Notes: generated by a model from the sequence alone, not told the origin. A stretch of DNA of 64,000 nucleotides from Thalassospira sp. MCCC 1A01148 (GCF_001613795.1 NZ_LPVZ01000018.1:124001-188000), one strand, 5' to 3'; positions 49,805 to 59,277 are shown, counted from the first letter of the stretch. Numbers and translations: made by a program.

Positions 49805-52243
49805 TTAAAACGGCTTCGATTTTCGGATAGTCGGCGCGAAAATTTCGTTGGCCGCGACCGGTTTGCCAAACAGGAAGCCCTGCAATTCGATGCCGGGTAC
49901 TTCACGCAGGAACTCGTACTGCTTTTTGGTTTCAACCCCTTCGGCTGTGACTTTCAGTCCAAGGGCATTGGCCATTGCCAGCATCGCGTTGATCAAGGCG
50001 ACATCGTCACTGTTGCCGGGGAGACCATTGACAAAGGCACGGTCGATCTTGATGCGGCTGATTGGCAGGCTTTTGATCGAACGCAGGCAGGAATAGCCCG
50101 TACCGAAATCATCGATTGCCAGCGAGACTCCCACCTCACGCAGATCATGCAGGGTTTGAATCATGCTGTCTTCATCCTGAATCATGCTTTCGGTGACTTC
50201 GATTTCAAGATGCTCGGCCGGCAGGCCGGATATGGCAAGTTCATGGGCGATGGAATCGGCAAAGCCTGCAAGCTGAAGCTGGCGGGCAGATACATTCACC
50301 GCCATCTGGATTTTTTCGCCATACTCATCCTGCCAGATACGGGCCTGTTTGCAGGCCTCGCGGAGCACCCAACTGCCAATTTCGATAATAAGACCGCTTT
50401 TTTCGGCGATTGGAATGATTTCGCTGGGGCCGACAAGTCCGTGAACTGGATGGTTCCAGCGCAGAAGTGCCTCGACGCCGACCATGTCACCACTGATGCC
50501 ATCAATTTGTGGCTGGTAATGCAGCACCAGTTCATCATTGTCCAGACCACGGCGCAGCTCAAGCGACCGGGTCATGTAATGAGTGGCATTCGCCGTCATT
50601 TCCGGTTCATACAGTGCCAGGGTCCTGCGCCCGCGATCCTTGGCGGCATACATCGCGGTATCTGCAAGTCGGATAAGGTCATGTGACGAGCGACCATGGT
50701 CGGGATACATGGAAATGCCGATACTGGCCGAAATGTTCATTTCATGGCCGCTGATGTAAAATGGGCGTTGCAGTTCCTGAATGATTTTCTGCGCCAGATT
50801 GGAGGCCGCCGTTTCGTTGGGGATGTTTTCGCGAATGATCAGGAATTCATCGCCACCAAGACGGGATATCGTGTCTGTGCGTTCGGTTATGCCCTTGATC
50901 CGGGTTGCTGCAATCAGGATAACCTGGTCACCGGCCGCGTGGCCCAGCGTGTCGTTGATCGTCTTGAAATCATCGATATCAAGAAACAGGCACGCCACCA
51001 TGGTGCCATTTGGTTCCGAGCGTTCAATCGCACGGTTAAGCCGGTCCGTGGCAAGCAGGCGGTTGGGCAGGCTGGTCAGTCCGTCATACTGGGCAAGATA
51101 ATGCAATTCCTGTTCGGCCTGGCGGATGGCAGTCCGATCCGAAACGATCATCACGAAATGCGTGAGTTCGTCTTCCTCGTTCTCGACGGCAATCACCTGT
51201 AGTGCCAGCGATATCGGATTGCCCTTTGCATTGCGGGTATCAAGATCACGACGCCAGTGACGGCGGGTGCCGCTCCCGGCAAACAGTTCCTGAAAGAACT
51301 CGGCAGGATGTTCATTGGGCGAGAAGAAATAGGGCGGCTTGTGCAGCGTGTTTTTTTCGGTTTCGCCGGTAATGCGGTAGTAGGCCCTGTTGGCGTTGGA
51401 AACGTTAAGGTCGGGATCAAGGATCAGAATGCCATCCTGTGTCGTTTCAAACACGGTCATGGCTTCGCGCAGTTTATCCTGTGTAAGGCGCTGATCAGTG
51501 ATGTCTTGCATCATGCCGACGATACGCTGGGATCCTTTGCGCTCATCACCAAATGATTTCCCGCGCGCACGGAACCAGCGATAGTTCTGGTCGTCATCCA
51601 GACTGCGAAAGACGACATCGTAAAATTCGCCATGGTCAACCGCATAGGCAAACGCCTTGCGCACCATGTCGCGGTCTTCGGATGAAACGCGTTCCAGAAA
51701 CGTGTCCCAGCTTTCTGTGACAGTTTCTGCTTCCTGAAGCGGATCAAATTTGCCAAGGCCCGTACTGTGCATTTGACGGGTGCCGACATCAATTTCCCAG
51801 CAGCTCATCTGGGCGGCGTTCATGGCAAGTGACAGGCGCTGTCGGGTTTCTGACAGTGCGACTTCGGCGGTACGGCGTTCCAGCGCCATCTGGATGGTGG
51901 CATGCAATTCACGATCGGAAAACGGCTTGATCAAAAATCCATAGGGGCGGGTTTTCTGGGCACGCGCCAATGTCGCGTCTTCGGAATGTGCCGAAACATA
52001 AATCACCGGAATCATCAGGTTTGGCGGGATGCCTGCTGCGGTCTCGATCCCGTCAATATCGCCATCAATGCGGATATCCATCAAAATAATGTCGGGTGGA
52101 TCAAGTTTGATGGCTTCGAGCGCGTCATTGCCCCGCGTATGTGCGCTTGTGCGTTGATAGCCAAGCTTCTCAAGCTGTTTGCGCAGATGCAGCGCGATAA
52201 TGCGTTCATCCTCGACAATCATGACGTGGACCGGATGTTCCAT
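49805..52243 (-). CDS. response regulator with PAS, GGDEF and EAL domains
   Basis: Cytoplasmic protein of 812 residues. A receiver domain occupies about 1-125, with acidic pocket VEDE and phosphoacceptor Asp56 in DIILMDIRID. One or two PAS domains follow (MNAAQMSCWEIDVGTRQM; TQDGILILDPDLNVSNANR). Then comes GGDEF, with RLGGDEFLII near 462-471, and EAL, with GVEALLRWNHP near 588-598 and DDFGTGYSCLRSIK. Both catalytic motifs look intact. The histidine kinase gene ends 5 bp before this start and should be its phosphodonor. The ribosome site GGAGG lies at the kinase gene's end. Confidence 0.93.
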   Translation of the reverse strand: MEHPVHVMIVEDERIIALHLRKQLEKLGYQRTSAHTRGNDALEAIKLDPPDIILMDIRIDGDIDGIETAAGIPPNLMIPVIYVSAHSEDATLARAQKTRPYGFLIKPFSDRELHATIQMALERRTAEVALSETRQRLSLAMNAAQMSCWEIDVGTRQMHSTGLGKFDPLQEAETVTESWDTFLERVSSEDRDMVRKAFAYAVDHGEFYDVVFRSLDDDQNYRWFRARGKSFGDERKGSQRIVGMMQDITDQRLTQDKLREAMTVFETTQDGILILDPDLNVSNANRAYYRITGETEKNTLHKPPYFFSPNEHPAEFFQELFAGSGTRRHWRRDLDTRNAKGNPISLALQVIAVENEEDELTHFVMIVSDRTAIRQAEQELHYLAQYDGLTSLPNRLLATDRLNRAIERSEPNGTMVACLFLDIDDFKTINDTLGHAAGDQVILIAATRIKGITERTDTISRLGGDEFLIIRENIPNETAASNLAQKIIQELQRPFYISGHEMNISASIGISMYPDHGRSSHDLIRLADTAMYAAKDRGRRTLALYEPEMTANATHYMTRSLELRRGLDNDELVLHYQPQIDGISGDMVGVEALLRWNHPVHGLVGPSEIIPIAEKSGLIIEIGSWVLREACKQARIWQDEYGEKIQMAVNVSARQLQLAGFADSIAHELAISGLPAEHLEIEVTESMIQDEDSMIQTLHDLREVGVSLAIDDFGTGYSCLRSIKSLPISRIKIDRAFVNGLPGNSDDVALINAMLAMANALGLKVTAEGVETKKQYEFLREVPGIELQGFLFGKPVAANEIFAPTIRKSKPF

Positions 52244-52248
52244 CCTGA

Positions 52249-53307
52249 TCAGTCCTCCATCGCGAATGTAATGACGAATGTTGTCTCGCCTTCGGTAACC
52301 ACATCAAGGGTGCCGCCAATCTGATCCACAAGCAGATGGATTAACTGAAGGCCAAGGCCATCACTTTGACCGGGTTTGAAACCCTTTGGCATGCCGCAAC
52401 CATTGTCCGAGACCCGAAGGGTGACAACGTCTTGCTTGTTCTTGCTGGCCGAGACATCAATCTGCCCTGATCGGCCATCCGGAAAAGCGTGTTTGAGTGC
52501 ATTGGTGATCAGTTCGTTTGCAATCAGGCCGCTCGGTACGGCCTGTTCAATCGCAAGCTCGACATCGGACAAATCGCTGTTTACCCGCACACGTGCGATA
52601 TCGACGTTGAATGACGCCAGAAGCGACGAGATCAGGCTTTCACAGAAATCAGCAAAGTTCACTTTGGCAATGTCTTCGCTTTGATAGAGCGACTGGTGAA
52701 TTTGCGCCATGGAGCGCACCCGGTTGCAACTGTCGATCAAGGCTTCACGGGCCTGAATATCGATGACCGAGGTGGTCTGCATGTCCAGAAGACTGTGGAT
52801 GATCTGCAGGTTGTTCTTTACCCGGTGATGGACCTCGGAAAGCAGGGTTTCCTTTTCGCGAAGTGATCGGGCAATCTGTTCTTCGCGGTGCTTGCGTTCG
52901 GAAATGTCGGAAATCGCGGCCAGGATCTGCTGGTTTTTGCCATCGGTAATCGGGTTGAGACCAATTTCGACAGGAAACTCGCTTCCGTCCTTGCGCAACG
53001 CGTAAAGGTCGCGTCCGGCCCCCATCGGGCGCGGGTTCGGATTGTTCGTATAGGAGCCGCGCAAACGGGGATGACCGGCACGAAAACGTTCGGGCACGAG
53101 CATCTCGATCGGTTGACCAAGCAATTCAGTTCGGGAATAACCGAAAATGATTTCGGTTTGGGCATTGACCATTTCCATGGTGCCGTCAGCCCCGATCAGG
53201 ATCATGGCGTTTGGCGCGTATTCGACCACGCGTTCAAACCTTTGATCCTGGCTTCCCGACGGAAAGTCTTCTTCGGTGATCTGTACACCGGTCTCTCCAA
53301 ACGACAT
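52249..53307 (-). CDS. PAS sensor histidine kinase of the HisKA_2 type
   Basis: Cytoplasmic kinase of 352 residues without membrane spans. A PAS domain lies at about 22-138 (FERVVEYAPNAMILIGADGT to ISDISERK). The HisKA_2 dimerisation helix is LLSEVHHRVKNNLQIIHSLL, with the likely phosphoacceptor His161 just before RVKNN. The ATPase domain shows IANELITNALKHAFPDG, DNGCGMP and SDGLGLQLIHLLVDQIGG. ATG 53307 has GGAG seven bases upstream. It is followed within 5 bp by a REC-PAS-GGDEF-EAL regulator, forming a compact two-component switch for c-di-GMP. Confidence 0.92.
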   Translation of the reverse strand: MSFGETGVQITEEDFPSGSQDQRFERVVEYAPNAMILIGADGTMEMVNAQTEIIFGYSRTELLGQPIEMLVPERFRAGHPRLRGSYTNNPNPRPMGAGRDLYALRKDGSEFPVEIGLNPITDGKNQQILAAISDISERKHREEQIARSLREKETLLSEVHHRVKNNLQIIHSLLDMQTTSVIDIQAREALIDSCNRVRSMAQIHQSLYQSEDIAKVNFADFCESLISSLLASFNVDIARVRVNSDLSDVELAIEQAVPSGLIANELITNALKHAFPDGRSGQIDVSASKNKQDVVTLRVSDNGCGMPKGFKPGQSDGLGLQLIHLLVDQIGGTLDVVTEGETTFVITFAMED

Positions 53308-53732
53308 CAACGCACTCCAACTTCGTGTTCGCTTTGTCAATCGGGCCTGATCGCGTTTTTAACTGATCATCGGATTTAAATTGGACTAATAATACAAATC
53401 ATTTCAATTACATGTTTTTAAACACAAACATTATATCTACTTAAGCGCGTTAGCCCAAGTTGCGATATTTGCATCCGGCAGATGGAATTCAACTACACTT
53501 AGGTGTAGTCAGGGTGCGGATATCCAAATCGTATTTTGGCGCAAATTGCGGGTGATCGGGGCGCGAATTCCGCGATTATGTGGCAGCCATGCACAACAGG
53601 TGCTTGATCTTGACCCAAAGTGAGGTATAGCTTCGCGCAAACATGCGATCAGGATGGTTGCGCGTCAGGGTCTTGACCCAAAGCATATTCCCCGAGAATT
53701 AAACGATCCAACTGACAAACAAGGTTTCAAAA
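53308..53732. promoter_or_regulatory. 425-bp divergent intergenic region between the kinase and lysK
   Basis: No gene is supported. Bases 53370-53450 are strongly AT-rich. At 53492-53509 ACTACAC, TTAG, GTGTAGT form a perfect inverted repeat. The 13-mer TCTTGACCCAAAG occurs exactly twice, at 53608-53620 and 53671-53683, 63 bp apart, about six helical turns. Each copy contains TTGACC, close to a -35 box; the second is 50-60 bp before the lysK ATG and could be its promoter, although the -10 is weak. AAGG precedes the ATG at 53733. Confidence 0.55.
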
Positions 53733-55325
53733 ATGACAGCCGATCTTCGAGATGCCGCACTTAACAGCAACGTCTGGGCTTTTCAGGAAGCCAGCAAGCT
53801 GGTCAAGCGGTACAAACAGAAGGCGCCTGAAAAGGGCTATGTCCTTTTTGAAACCGGTTATGGTCCGTCGGGTCTGCCCCATATCGGCACCTTTGGCGAA
53901 GTTGCGCGCACGACTTATGTCCGTCGTGCGTTCGAAACCATGTGTGATATCCCGACCAAGCTGTTCTGCTTCTCCGATGATATGGACGGGCTGCGCAAGG
54001 TCCCGGACAATATCCCGAACAAGGACATGGTTGCCGAACATCTTGGCAAGGCGCTGACCAGCGTTCCTGATCCGTTTGGAACCCATGAAAGCTTTGCGCA
54101 TCACAACAATGCCAAGCTGCGCGAATTCCTTGACGGTTTCGGCTTCGAGTACGAGTTCAAGTCTTCGACCGACTGCTACAAGTCGGGCATGTTTGACGAG
54201 GCCCTGCTGCGTCTTCTGGAACGTTATGATGCGATCCAGAAAATCATGCTGCCGACCCTTGGTGAAGAACGCCGCGCGACCTATAGCCCGTTCATGCCGG
54301 TCGAGCCGGGCACCAACAAGGTCCTGATGGCCAAGGTGACCGAGCTTAAGCCTGAGAGCGGCAGCATTGTTTACGAACACCCGGAAACCGGTGATCTCGT
54401 TGAAACGCTGGTGACGGGCGGCAATTGCAAACTGCAGTGGAAGCCGGACTGGGCGATGCGCTGGTATGCGCTCGGCGTTGATTATGAAATGGCAGGCAAG
54501 GACCTTATTCCGTCGGTCGAGCTTGGCAACAAGATCGTCAAGGCACTTGGCGGCACCCCGCCGGAAGGTTTCAATTACGAGCTGTTCCTCGATGAAAACG
54601 CCCAGAAGATTTCCAAATCCAAGGGCAATGGTCTTTCGATGGAAGACTGGCTGAAATATGCGCCGGAAGACAGCCTGTCGCTGTTCATGTTCCAGAAGCC
54701 GAAAACCGCAAAGCGCCTGTATTTTGATGTCATCCCGAAAACCGTGGATGAATATCTGACCTTTGCCGAAAAACTTAAAACCGAAACCGATCCGACCAAG
54801 ATCCTGCAGAACCCGGCCTGGCATATTCATGCCGGAACTGCGCCGGATCGCGACATTCCGCTGTCGTTCGGCATTCTTCTGAACCTGGTTTCGGTCTGTA
54901 ATACCGATGACCGTGATCTGCTGTGGAAGTTCATTTCACGTTATGTCACCGGTGCAACCCCGGAAAGCTCGCCGTATCTCGATAAGCTGGTCGGCTATGC
55001 GATCAACTATTACAATGACTTCGTCAAACCGACGAAAAGATACCGCGCCCCGACCGAGGCAGAGCAGGCCGCCCTTAAAGACTTGCGCGATGCCCTGTCC
55101 AAAGTCGCACCGGGCACCGATCCGTCCGACATCCAGACCGAAGTTTTCACCGTGGGTAAAAACCACAATTACGAAAACCTGCGCGACTGGTTCAAGGCGC
55201 TTTACGAAGTGCTTCTTGGTCAGGAACAGGGTCCGCGCATGGGTTCCTTCATCGCCCTTTACGGTCTTGATGAAAGCGTTGCGCTGATCGACCGTGCACT
55301 GGCGGGTGAAGACCTTTCTGCCTAA
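53733..55325 (+). CDS. lysK: class I lysyl-tRNA synthetase
   Basis: Aminoacyl-tRNA synthetase of 530 residues charging tRNA-Lys, of the archaeal-type class I fold used by many alphaproteobacteria instead of class II LysS. The Rossmann core carries the HIGH-type motif [13 protein letters not shown] near 44-56 and the KMSKS-type motif KISKSKGNG near 290-298. Intermediate segments [16 protein letters not shown] and [17 protein letters not shown] are typical. Length fits the family. It is a single-gene unit ending in a strong terminator. No class II enzyme is visible in the window, so whether the cell has both is unknown. Confidence 0.96.
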   Translation: MTADLRDAALNSNVWAFQEASKLVKRYKQKAPEKGYVLFETGYGPSGLPHIGTFGEVARTTYVRRAFETMCDIPTKLFCFSDDMDGLRKVPDNIPNKDMVAEHLGKALTSVPDPFGTHESFAHHNNAKLREFLDGFGFEYEFKSSTDCYKSGMFDEALLRLLERYDAIQKIMLPTLGEERRATYSPFMPVEPGTNKVLMAKVTELKPESGSIVYEHPETGDLVETLVTGGNCKLQWKPDWAMRWYALGVDYEMAGKDLIPSVELGNKIVKALGGTPPEGFNYELFLDENAQKISKSKGNGLSMEDWLKYAPEDSLSLFMFQKPKTAKRLYFDVIPKTVDEYLTFAEKLKTETDPTKILQNPAWHIHAGTAPDRDIPLSFGILLNLVSVCNTDDRDLLWKFISRYVTGATPESSPYLDKLVGYAINYYNDFVKPTKRYRAPTEAEQAALKDLRDALSKVAPGTDPSDIQTEVFTVGKNHNYENLRDWFKALYEVLLGQEQGPRMGSFIALYGLDESVALIDRALAGEDLSA

Positions 55326-55349
55326 GGCTGCGCGATCAGATGAATTTGC

Positions 55350-55378
55350 AAACGGCTCGCCCTTGGCGGGCCGTTTTG
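55350..55378 (+). terminator. intrinsic terminator of lysK
   Basis: ACGGCTCGCC and GGCGGGCCGT pair around a three-base loop with one mismatch, followed by TTTTGCGTTTT. It starts 25 bp after the lysK stop codon. Confidence 0.9.
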
Positions 55379-55461
55379 CGTTTTGGGTCATATCATTCAA
55401 TAATCTGTCGACCGGATCGGATATGGCGGGGCTTTGCGTCACCAGCAGGGAATTGAATGAT

Positions 55462-56418
55462 ATGGGCTTTTGGCAAAAATCGATGATTGCGGTTGCGTGT
55501 TCCAAACCGCTTCGTGCCGTGGGCGAGGCGGTTGGTCGCAAGACAGGATTGGCGGCACAGTTTGTCAGCGCCGGGGACGGCAAGGGGCATGTTGCACGGG
55601 CAAGCGCGCTTAAGGCCAGCGGCATTCGGGTTTCCAGTTTTTATCTTGGCGAATATGTCACGGACATCACCCAGGTTCGCGAAACCGTTGATCAGTTGCG
55701 CGCGGTCATGCCAAGCCTGCATCAAGCGGGGCTTGATGTGCATGTTTCCATTGATCCGTCGCAGCTTGGCTATATGCAGGGTGCGGCGATCCTGACCCAG
55801 TATGTTGACGAAATTGCCAGCCAGATCCGCGACATCGCAGCACAGGCAGATGATGGGCAGACCGTCCGGCTTATGATCGATATGGAAGATTTCGACATGG
55901 TCGATGATACGCTGGCGCTGCATCATCGTTTGCAGGATACCGGTATTCCCGTGGCCCAAACCCTGCAAGCCCGCCTGCACCGCACGCAACAGGACATGAA
56001 GGACATGATCGCACGCGGGGCGATGGTGCGACTGGTCAAGGGGGCGATGGCCCCGCCAGCAAGTGTGGCCTTTACCGAACGGGCCGAGATTGATGGCAAT
56101 TACCTTGCACTCGCCGGGATGATGTTATCGGACACGGCAAAGCAAAACGGATTTCTCCCGGTCTTTGGCAGTCACCATCGCGAACTGGTGCTCAAGATCG
56201 CGAAGCTTGCCGATCACAACGGCTGGGCGCGGGATCAGTTCGAGTTCGAGATGCTTTATGGCGTTAATCAGCCGCTGCAACGTGAACTGGTTGCGGCGGG
56301 ATATCGACTGCGGCTTTATGCGCCGTTTGGCAAGGACTGGTGGGCATATGCCTGGCGCCGGGTGGGAGAGAACCCGCGCAACCTGTCGCTTTTGCTGAAA
56401 TCGGGGCTGCATCGCTAG
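55462..56418 (+). CDS. proline dehydrogenase family protein
   Basis: FAD enzyme of the PRODH fold with 318 residues, stand-alone rather than fused to a P5C dehydrogenase as in PutA. It oxidises proline to pyrroline-5-carboxylate or acts on a related imino acid. Evidence is the barrel elements DVHVSIDPSQLGYM, VRLMIDMEDFDMVDDTL and VRLVKGAMAPPASVAF, and the C-terminal active-site helix YRLRLYAPFGKDWWAYAWRR followed by GENPRN, close to the PutA substrate-binding RR pair. ATG 55462 is preferred; the frame is open to 55294, overlapping lysK, but that part encodes the lysK terminator. No P5C dehydrogenase is adjacent. Confidence 0.85.
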   Translation: MGFWQKSMIAVACSKPLRAVGEAVGRKTGLAAQFVSAGDGKGHVARASALKASGIRVSSFYLGEYVTDITQVRETVDQLRAVMPSLHQAGLDVHVSIDPSQLGYMQGAAILTQYVDEIASQIRDIAAQADDGQTVRLMIDMEDFDMVDDTLALHHRLQDTGIPVAQTLQARLHRTQQDMKDMIARGAMVRLVKGAMAPPASVAFTERAEIDGNYLALAGMMLSDTAKQNGFLPVFGSHHRELVLKIAKLADHNGWARDQFEFEMLYGVNQPLQRELVAAGYRLRLYAPFGKDWWAYAWRRVGENPRNLSLLLKSGLHR

Positions 56419-56425
56419 GATGAAT

Positions 56426-56462
56426 GAAAAAGGCCAGCATAAATTGCTGGCCTTGTTGTTTC
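56426..56462. terminator. bidirectional intrinsic terminator
   Basis: AAGGCCAGCA and TGCTGGCCTT form a perfect ten-bp stem with a five-base loop. Read leftward it is followed by TTTTTC, read rightward by GTTGTTTC. It separates the converging proline dehydrogenase and DUF2157-like genes. Confidence 0.9.
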
Positions 56463-56465
56463 AGA

Positions 56466-57521
56466 TCAGCTTGGCGGCAGGTAACGCCGCAGCGGATGAT
56501 GTTCAAACGGTGCAAGCAGGATGTGTCGCGCGCGTTGCCACCCCACGCCGAATGCCATGACAAGTCCACCAACAATGAAGCAGACCAGAACAATGGTCAT
56601 CGACGGGTCGATTTCCGCGCCCTCGAAACCCGATTGCAGCAGGTAGCCAACATAGATCAGGCCGCTGATGATTGGCGATCGGCGATCCAGGATCAGCGAC
56701 AGCACCATGGCAATGATGATCACCGGGATCATCGCAAGGGCGGCGGCCTCGAACGTGGCGGCAATCGAATGGATGGTCAGTGGTGCGCCAAAGACATACA
56801 GCCAGAACGCACATTCCGCCCAACCATTGATCCGCTTGGGATCGCGGCTGTCGATAAAGATCGCAAGGGCGAGCAATATGATGCCCGTGGCCGTGATCAG
56901 ATAGGGGATATAGGGTTCTGCCGCCGGGCCAAAGGTTGCCATCAACGCCGACCAGAAGACCCCGACGAGGCCTGCGGCAATCAGCGCAAAGGATACCGGC
57001 AGGCGATACCGCAGGAAGAAGCCCAGCTGGAAGGCAAAGCCGATGACCGCGACAAACACCAGTACATTCATCGACCGCTGTCCGAAATCAATGACCGTAT
57101 CAAGATCGGATAACTGCCCGGTCGGTCCGGCAAAGGACATATAAAGCGCAACCGCATAGATCATCAATGTCGCGCCAAGGGCGGCCATAATCGCGATGGA
57201 GGGCAGGGACGCCTTGAGCTTGCCGGCAATATATTCCGCCAGCGCGACATAGGCGATCATGGCAATTGGCGGTGCAATCCAGAAGGCCGGACCATTGGCA
57301 AGCAGGCCCCATAGAACGAACCAGCCGATGGTCAGTGCGCATATGCCAAGGGCAATGAAGATGTCGTTCATGCCGCGAAACAGGGTGAACTTTTCCGTTT
57401 CGGCGGTTTCAAGCGATTGTTCGCCAAGAAAGCCTTCAAGCCTGTCAAAGGCTTCTTCGCTCAGCACGCCGGCCGATACCGCATTTCGGATGTCAGCAAG
57501 GGTGAATCGGTTGTCTTTCAC
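56466..57521 (-). CDS. DUF2157-like polytopic membrane protein
   Basis: Protein of 351 residues with a soluble N-terminus (FTLADIRNAVSAGVLSEEAF, then RLEGFLGEQ) followed by about nine to ten spans, a layout seen in DUF2157 proteins. Spans include IFIALGICALTIGWFVLWGL, IYAVALYMSFAGP and IVLVCFIVGGLVMAFGVGW. No function is known. Start is GTG at 57521, preceded by GGAGCCACC; the open frame to 57611 has no membrane or family character. It is divergent from the TetR gene, and the operator palindrome lies in the shared upstream region, so TetR might control it too. Confidence 0.75.
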   Translation of the reverse strand: MKDNRFTLADIRNAVSAGVLSEEAFDRLEGFLGEQSLETAETEKFTLFRGMNDIFIALGICALTIGWFVLWGLLANGPAFWIAPPIAMIAYVALAEYIAGKLKASLPSIAIMAALGATLMIYAVALYMSFAGPTGQLSDLDTVIDFGQRSMNVLVFVAVIGFAFQLGFFLRYRLPVSFALIAAGLVGVFWSALMATFGPAAEPYIPYLITATGIILLALAIFIDSRDPKRINGWAECAFWLYVFGAPLTIHSIAATFEAAALAMIPVIIIAMVLSLILDRRSPIISGLIYVGYLLQSGFEGAEIDPSMTIVLVCFIVGGLVMAFGVGWQRARHILLAPFEHHPLRRYLPPS

Positions 57522-57698
57522 GGTGGCTCCGGATCTGTGGGGTGTTCTGGTTGGTGGCGCATGTTCGTCTGCGCGTCTGTTTACCTGCAAATTACCTGCG
57601 AAGTTTGACACGGCACACGCAGCTATTCAAACGCCGCGAGATGCCTAGATGGAAAATAAGACCGTGAAAAGGCAATTGACAGCATAATGGGAATCAGT

Positions 57699-57722
57699 AT
57701 TAAGTGAGTTAACTTACTTAAT
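57699..57722. promoter_or_regulatory. 24-bp near-perfect palindrome, probable TetR operator
   Basis: Centred on GTTAAC (57708-57713), the arms ATTAAGTGA and TTACTTAAT pair with one mismatched base pair position on each side. It ends 14 bp before the ATG at 57737 and thus overlaps the promoter or leader of the TetR gene. Size and symmetry are typical of TetR-family operators, so autoregulation is expected. Confidence 0.75.
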
Positions 57723-57736
57723 TGATGGTGATGGCA

Positions 57737-58327
57737 ATGGCCGAAAAGCTCAAACCCGAAGAAAAACGCCAAAAGCTTGCCCGTGCGGCGATGAATGTGA
57801 TCTGGCGTGATGGCTATCATGGGGCCACCATTCAATCGGTTGCGAACGAGGCCGGGTTGCCCGCAGGCGGGGTGTTTTATCGCTTTCCCAAAAAGCACGA
57901 CCTTGCCCAGGCGGCTCTTGAAACCATGCAAGGCGAATTCATTCCGCTTCTGGACAGCATCAAGTCAAAGGGCGCTGTCGGTGATCGGCTGTCAGTCTTT
58001 TTTGATTATCTTGATGCGATGACGCCGCGGCGTGTCAGCCATGGTTGCCCGCTTGCGCGTCTGATGCTCGATATGCCCGGCGATGCGGATTTTGATCCGG
58101 CGCGGAAAATCGGGCAAGGCGTGTTTGATGCGCTGATTGGGTGGGTGACAGATCAGCTTCGCGAAGGCGGGCTGGCGGCAGACCGTGCGTCAATTGAAGG
58201 ACGGCGGATCGTCCTGCGTTGGCAAGGTGCGATTGTTCTGGCCCATTCCATGAATGATCGCGCCATTCTTGATGACGAGATTGCCGACCTGCGCCAAACG
58301 GCCGATGCGTTGATTGCCGGGACCTGA
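57737..58327 (+). CDS. TetR family transcriptional regulator
   Basis: Repressor of 196 residues. The helix-turn-helix near 25-50 reads GYHGATIQSVANEAGLPAGG then VFYRFPKKHDLAQAAL. The ligand-binding domain follows with VSHGCPLARLMLDMPGD, typical of the YcdC/AcuR-like group with a conserved GCP segment. Starts at ATG 57725, 57731 or 57737 are possible; GGTGA stands before the last. A near-perfect operator lies immediately upstream. The HD-domain gene follows 66 bp later in the same direction and is the most likely regulated partner. Confidence 0.9.
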   Translation: MAEKLKPEEKRQKLARAAMNVIWRDGYHGATIQSVANEAGLPAGGVFYRFPKKHDLAQAALETMQGEFIPLLDSIKSKGAVGDRLSVFFDYLDAMTPRRVSHGCPLARLMLDMPGDADFDPARKIGQGVFDALIGWVTDQLREGGLAADRASIEGRRIVLRWQGAIVLAHSMNDRAILDDEIADLRQTADALIAGT

Positions 58328-58393
58328 TTTCTAACAGACGTTCCCGGCCTTACCCGCCCCACAAGAAGTCCCACCAGAAAGAAAGTGCCTGAC

Positions 58394-59125
58394 ATGTCCC
58401 GCGCGCTAACCACCGAACTTGGGCGCGATCCCAAGGCTGCCCTGATTTTCAATTTTGCCCGACTTGGCATCCGCGACAAGTTCTATGCCCTGCGCCAGTC
58501 CATCGGGTTTGGCCGACCGGACCGTGCGGTGCTTGACCATCTTGGCGTTCCCGATAGCGAAATGGCGCAAAAGGCAACCGCGTGGGCGGCCTCCCTGCAG
58601 CCTGACTTCGTGCAGTATCACGGCTTGCGCAGTTTTGCCTTTGGGGTCGCGTTGGGGGAATACCACAATGTCCGCTTTGATCGCGAGATGCTTTATATCG
58701 CAAGCATCCTGCATGATATTTCACTGGCATCGCCATCGTGTGACGGACCGGGATCGTTCGAGGTCGAAGCCGCCCGCTGTGCCCATAACTGGCTTGGCGA
58801 ACAGGGCTATGACCGGGAAAAGGCCGAATTCATTCACGAAGCGATGGCGCTGCATTCGGCTGTGTGCCATTCCGGCCCGCGTGACCCCGAAGGCCTGTTG
58901 CTGCATCTCGGCGCCGGGGTCGATGTGGTCGGTATGCAGGTGATGAACATTCACACCGATGTCCGGGCGCAAATCCTGCGCGATTATCCGCGCACGGGCT
59001 TTGTCCGTGATTTCGGAAAGTTGGTGGCCGACCAGGCAGATCGCAAACCCCGGTGTCATATTGCCGGGCTGGTCGGCGTCGGCTTTGCCAAGGCGCTTGC
59101 CAGTAACCCGCTGGATCGTGGCTGA
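58394..59125 (+). CDS. HD-domain phosphohydrolase-like protein (cyanamide hydratase-like)
   Basis: Protein of 243 residues with an HD fold. The metal-site elements are YHGLRSFAFGVALGEYHNV, the HD pair in MLYIASILHDISLAS, and later EAMALHSAVCHSG and LHLGAGVDVVGMQV. This order resembles HD proteins related to cyanamide hydratase rather than nucleotide-cleaving HD-GYP enzymes. Reaction unknown. ATG 58394 is chosen; GTG 58385 is an alternative. It follows the TetR gene by 66 bp and is probably controlled by it, a common arrangement for detoxifying enzymes. Confidence 0.78.
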   Translation: MSRALTTELGRDPKAALIFNFARLGIRDKFYALRQSIGFGRPDRAVLDHLGVPDSEMAQKATAWAASLQPDFVQYHGLRSFAFGVALGEYHNVRFDREMLYIASILHDISLASPSCDGPGSFEVEAARCAHNWLGEQGYDREKAEFIHEAMALHSAVCHSGPRDPEGLLLHLGAGVDVVGMQVMNIHTDVRAQILRDYPRTGFVRDFGKLVADQADRKPRCHIAGLVGVGFAKALASNPLDRG

Positions 59126-59277
59126 GGACCAAATATCTGCACCCTTTGGTTGTTTTGCCATGATCAGTCCATTTTCTGATGATGAAATTGTACCCTTCAG
59201 ACGTCATACTGAATGAAACACGCGTTCATCAGAGACGTGGCCCAGCAGGCCGCGCAAAGCAATAAAGGACACGGGCA

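Noticed and set aside
53727-54830. 367-residue leftward open frame
   Set aside because: Antisense to lysK, with Phe/Arg/His-rich composition typical of a shadow frame.
55294-55461. N-terminal extension of the proline dehydrogenase into lysK
   Set aside because: It would translate the lysK end and its terminator hairpin, with no ribosome site; ATG 55462 fits the family.
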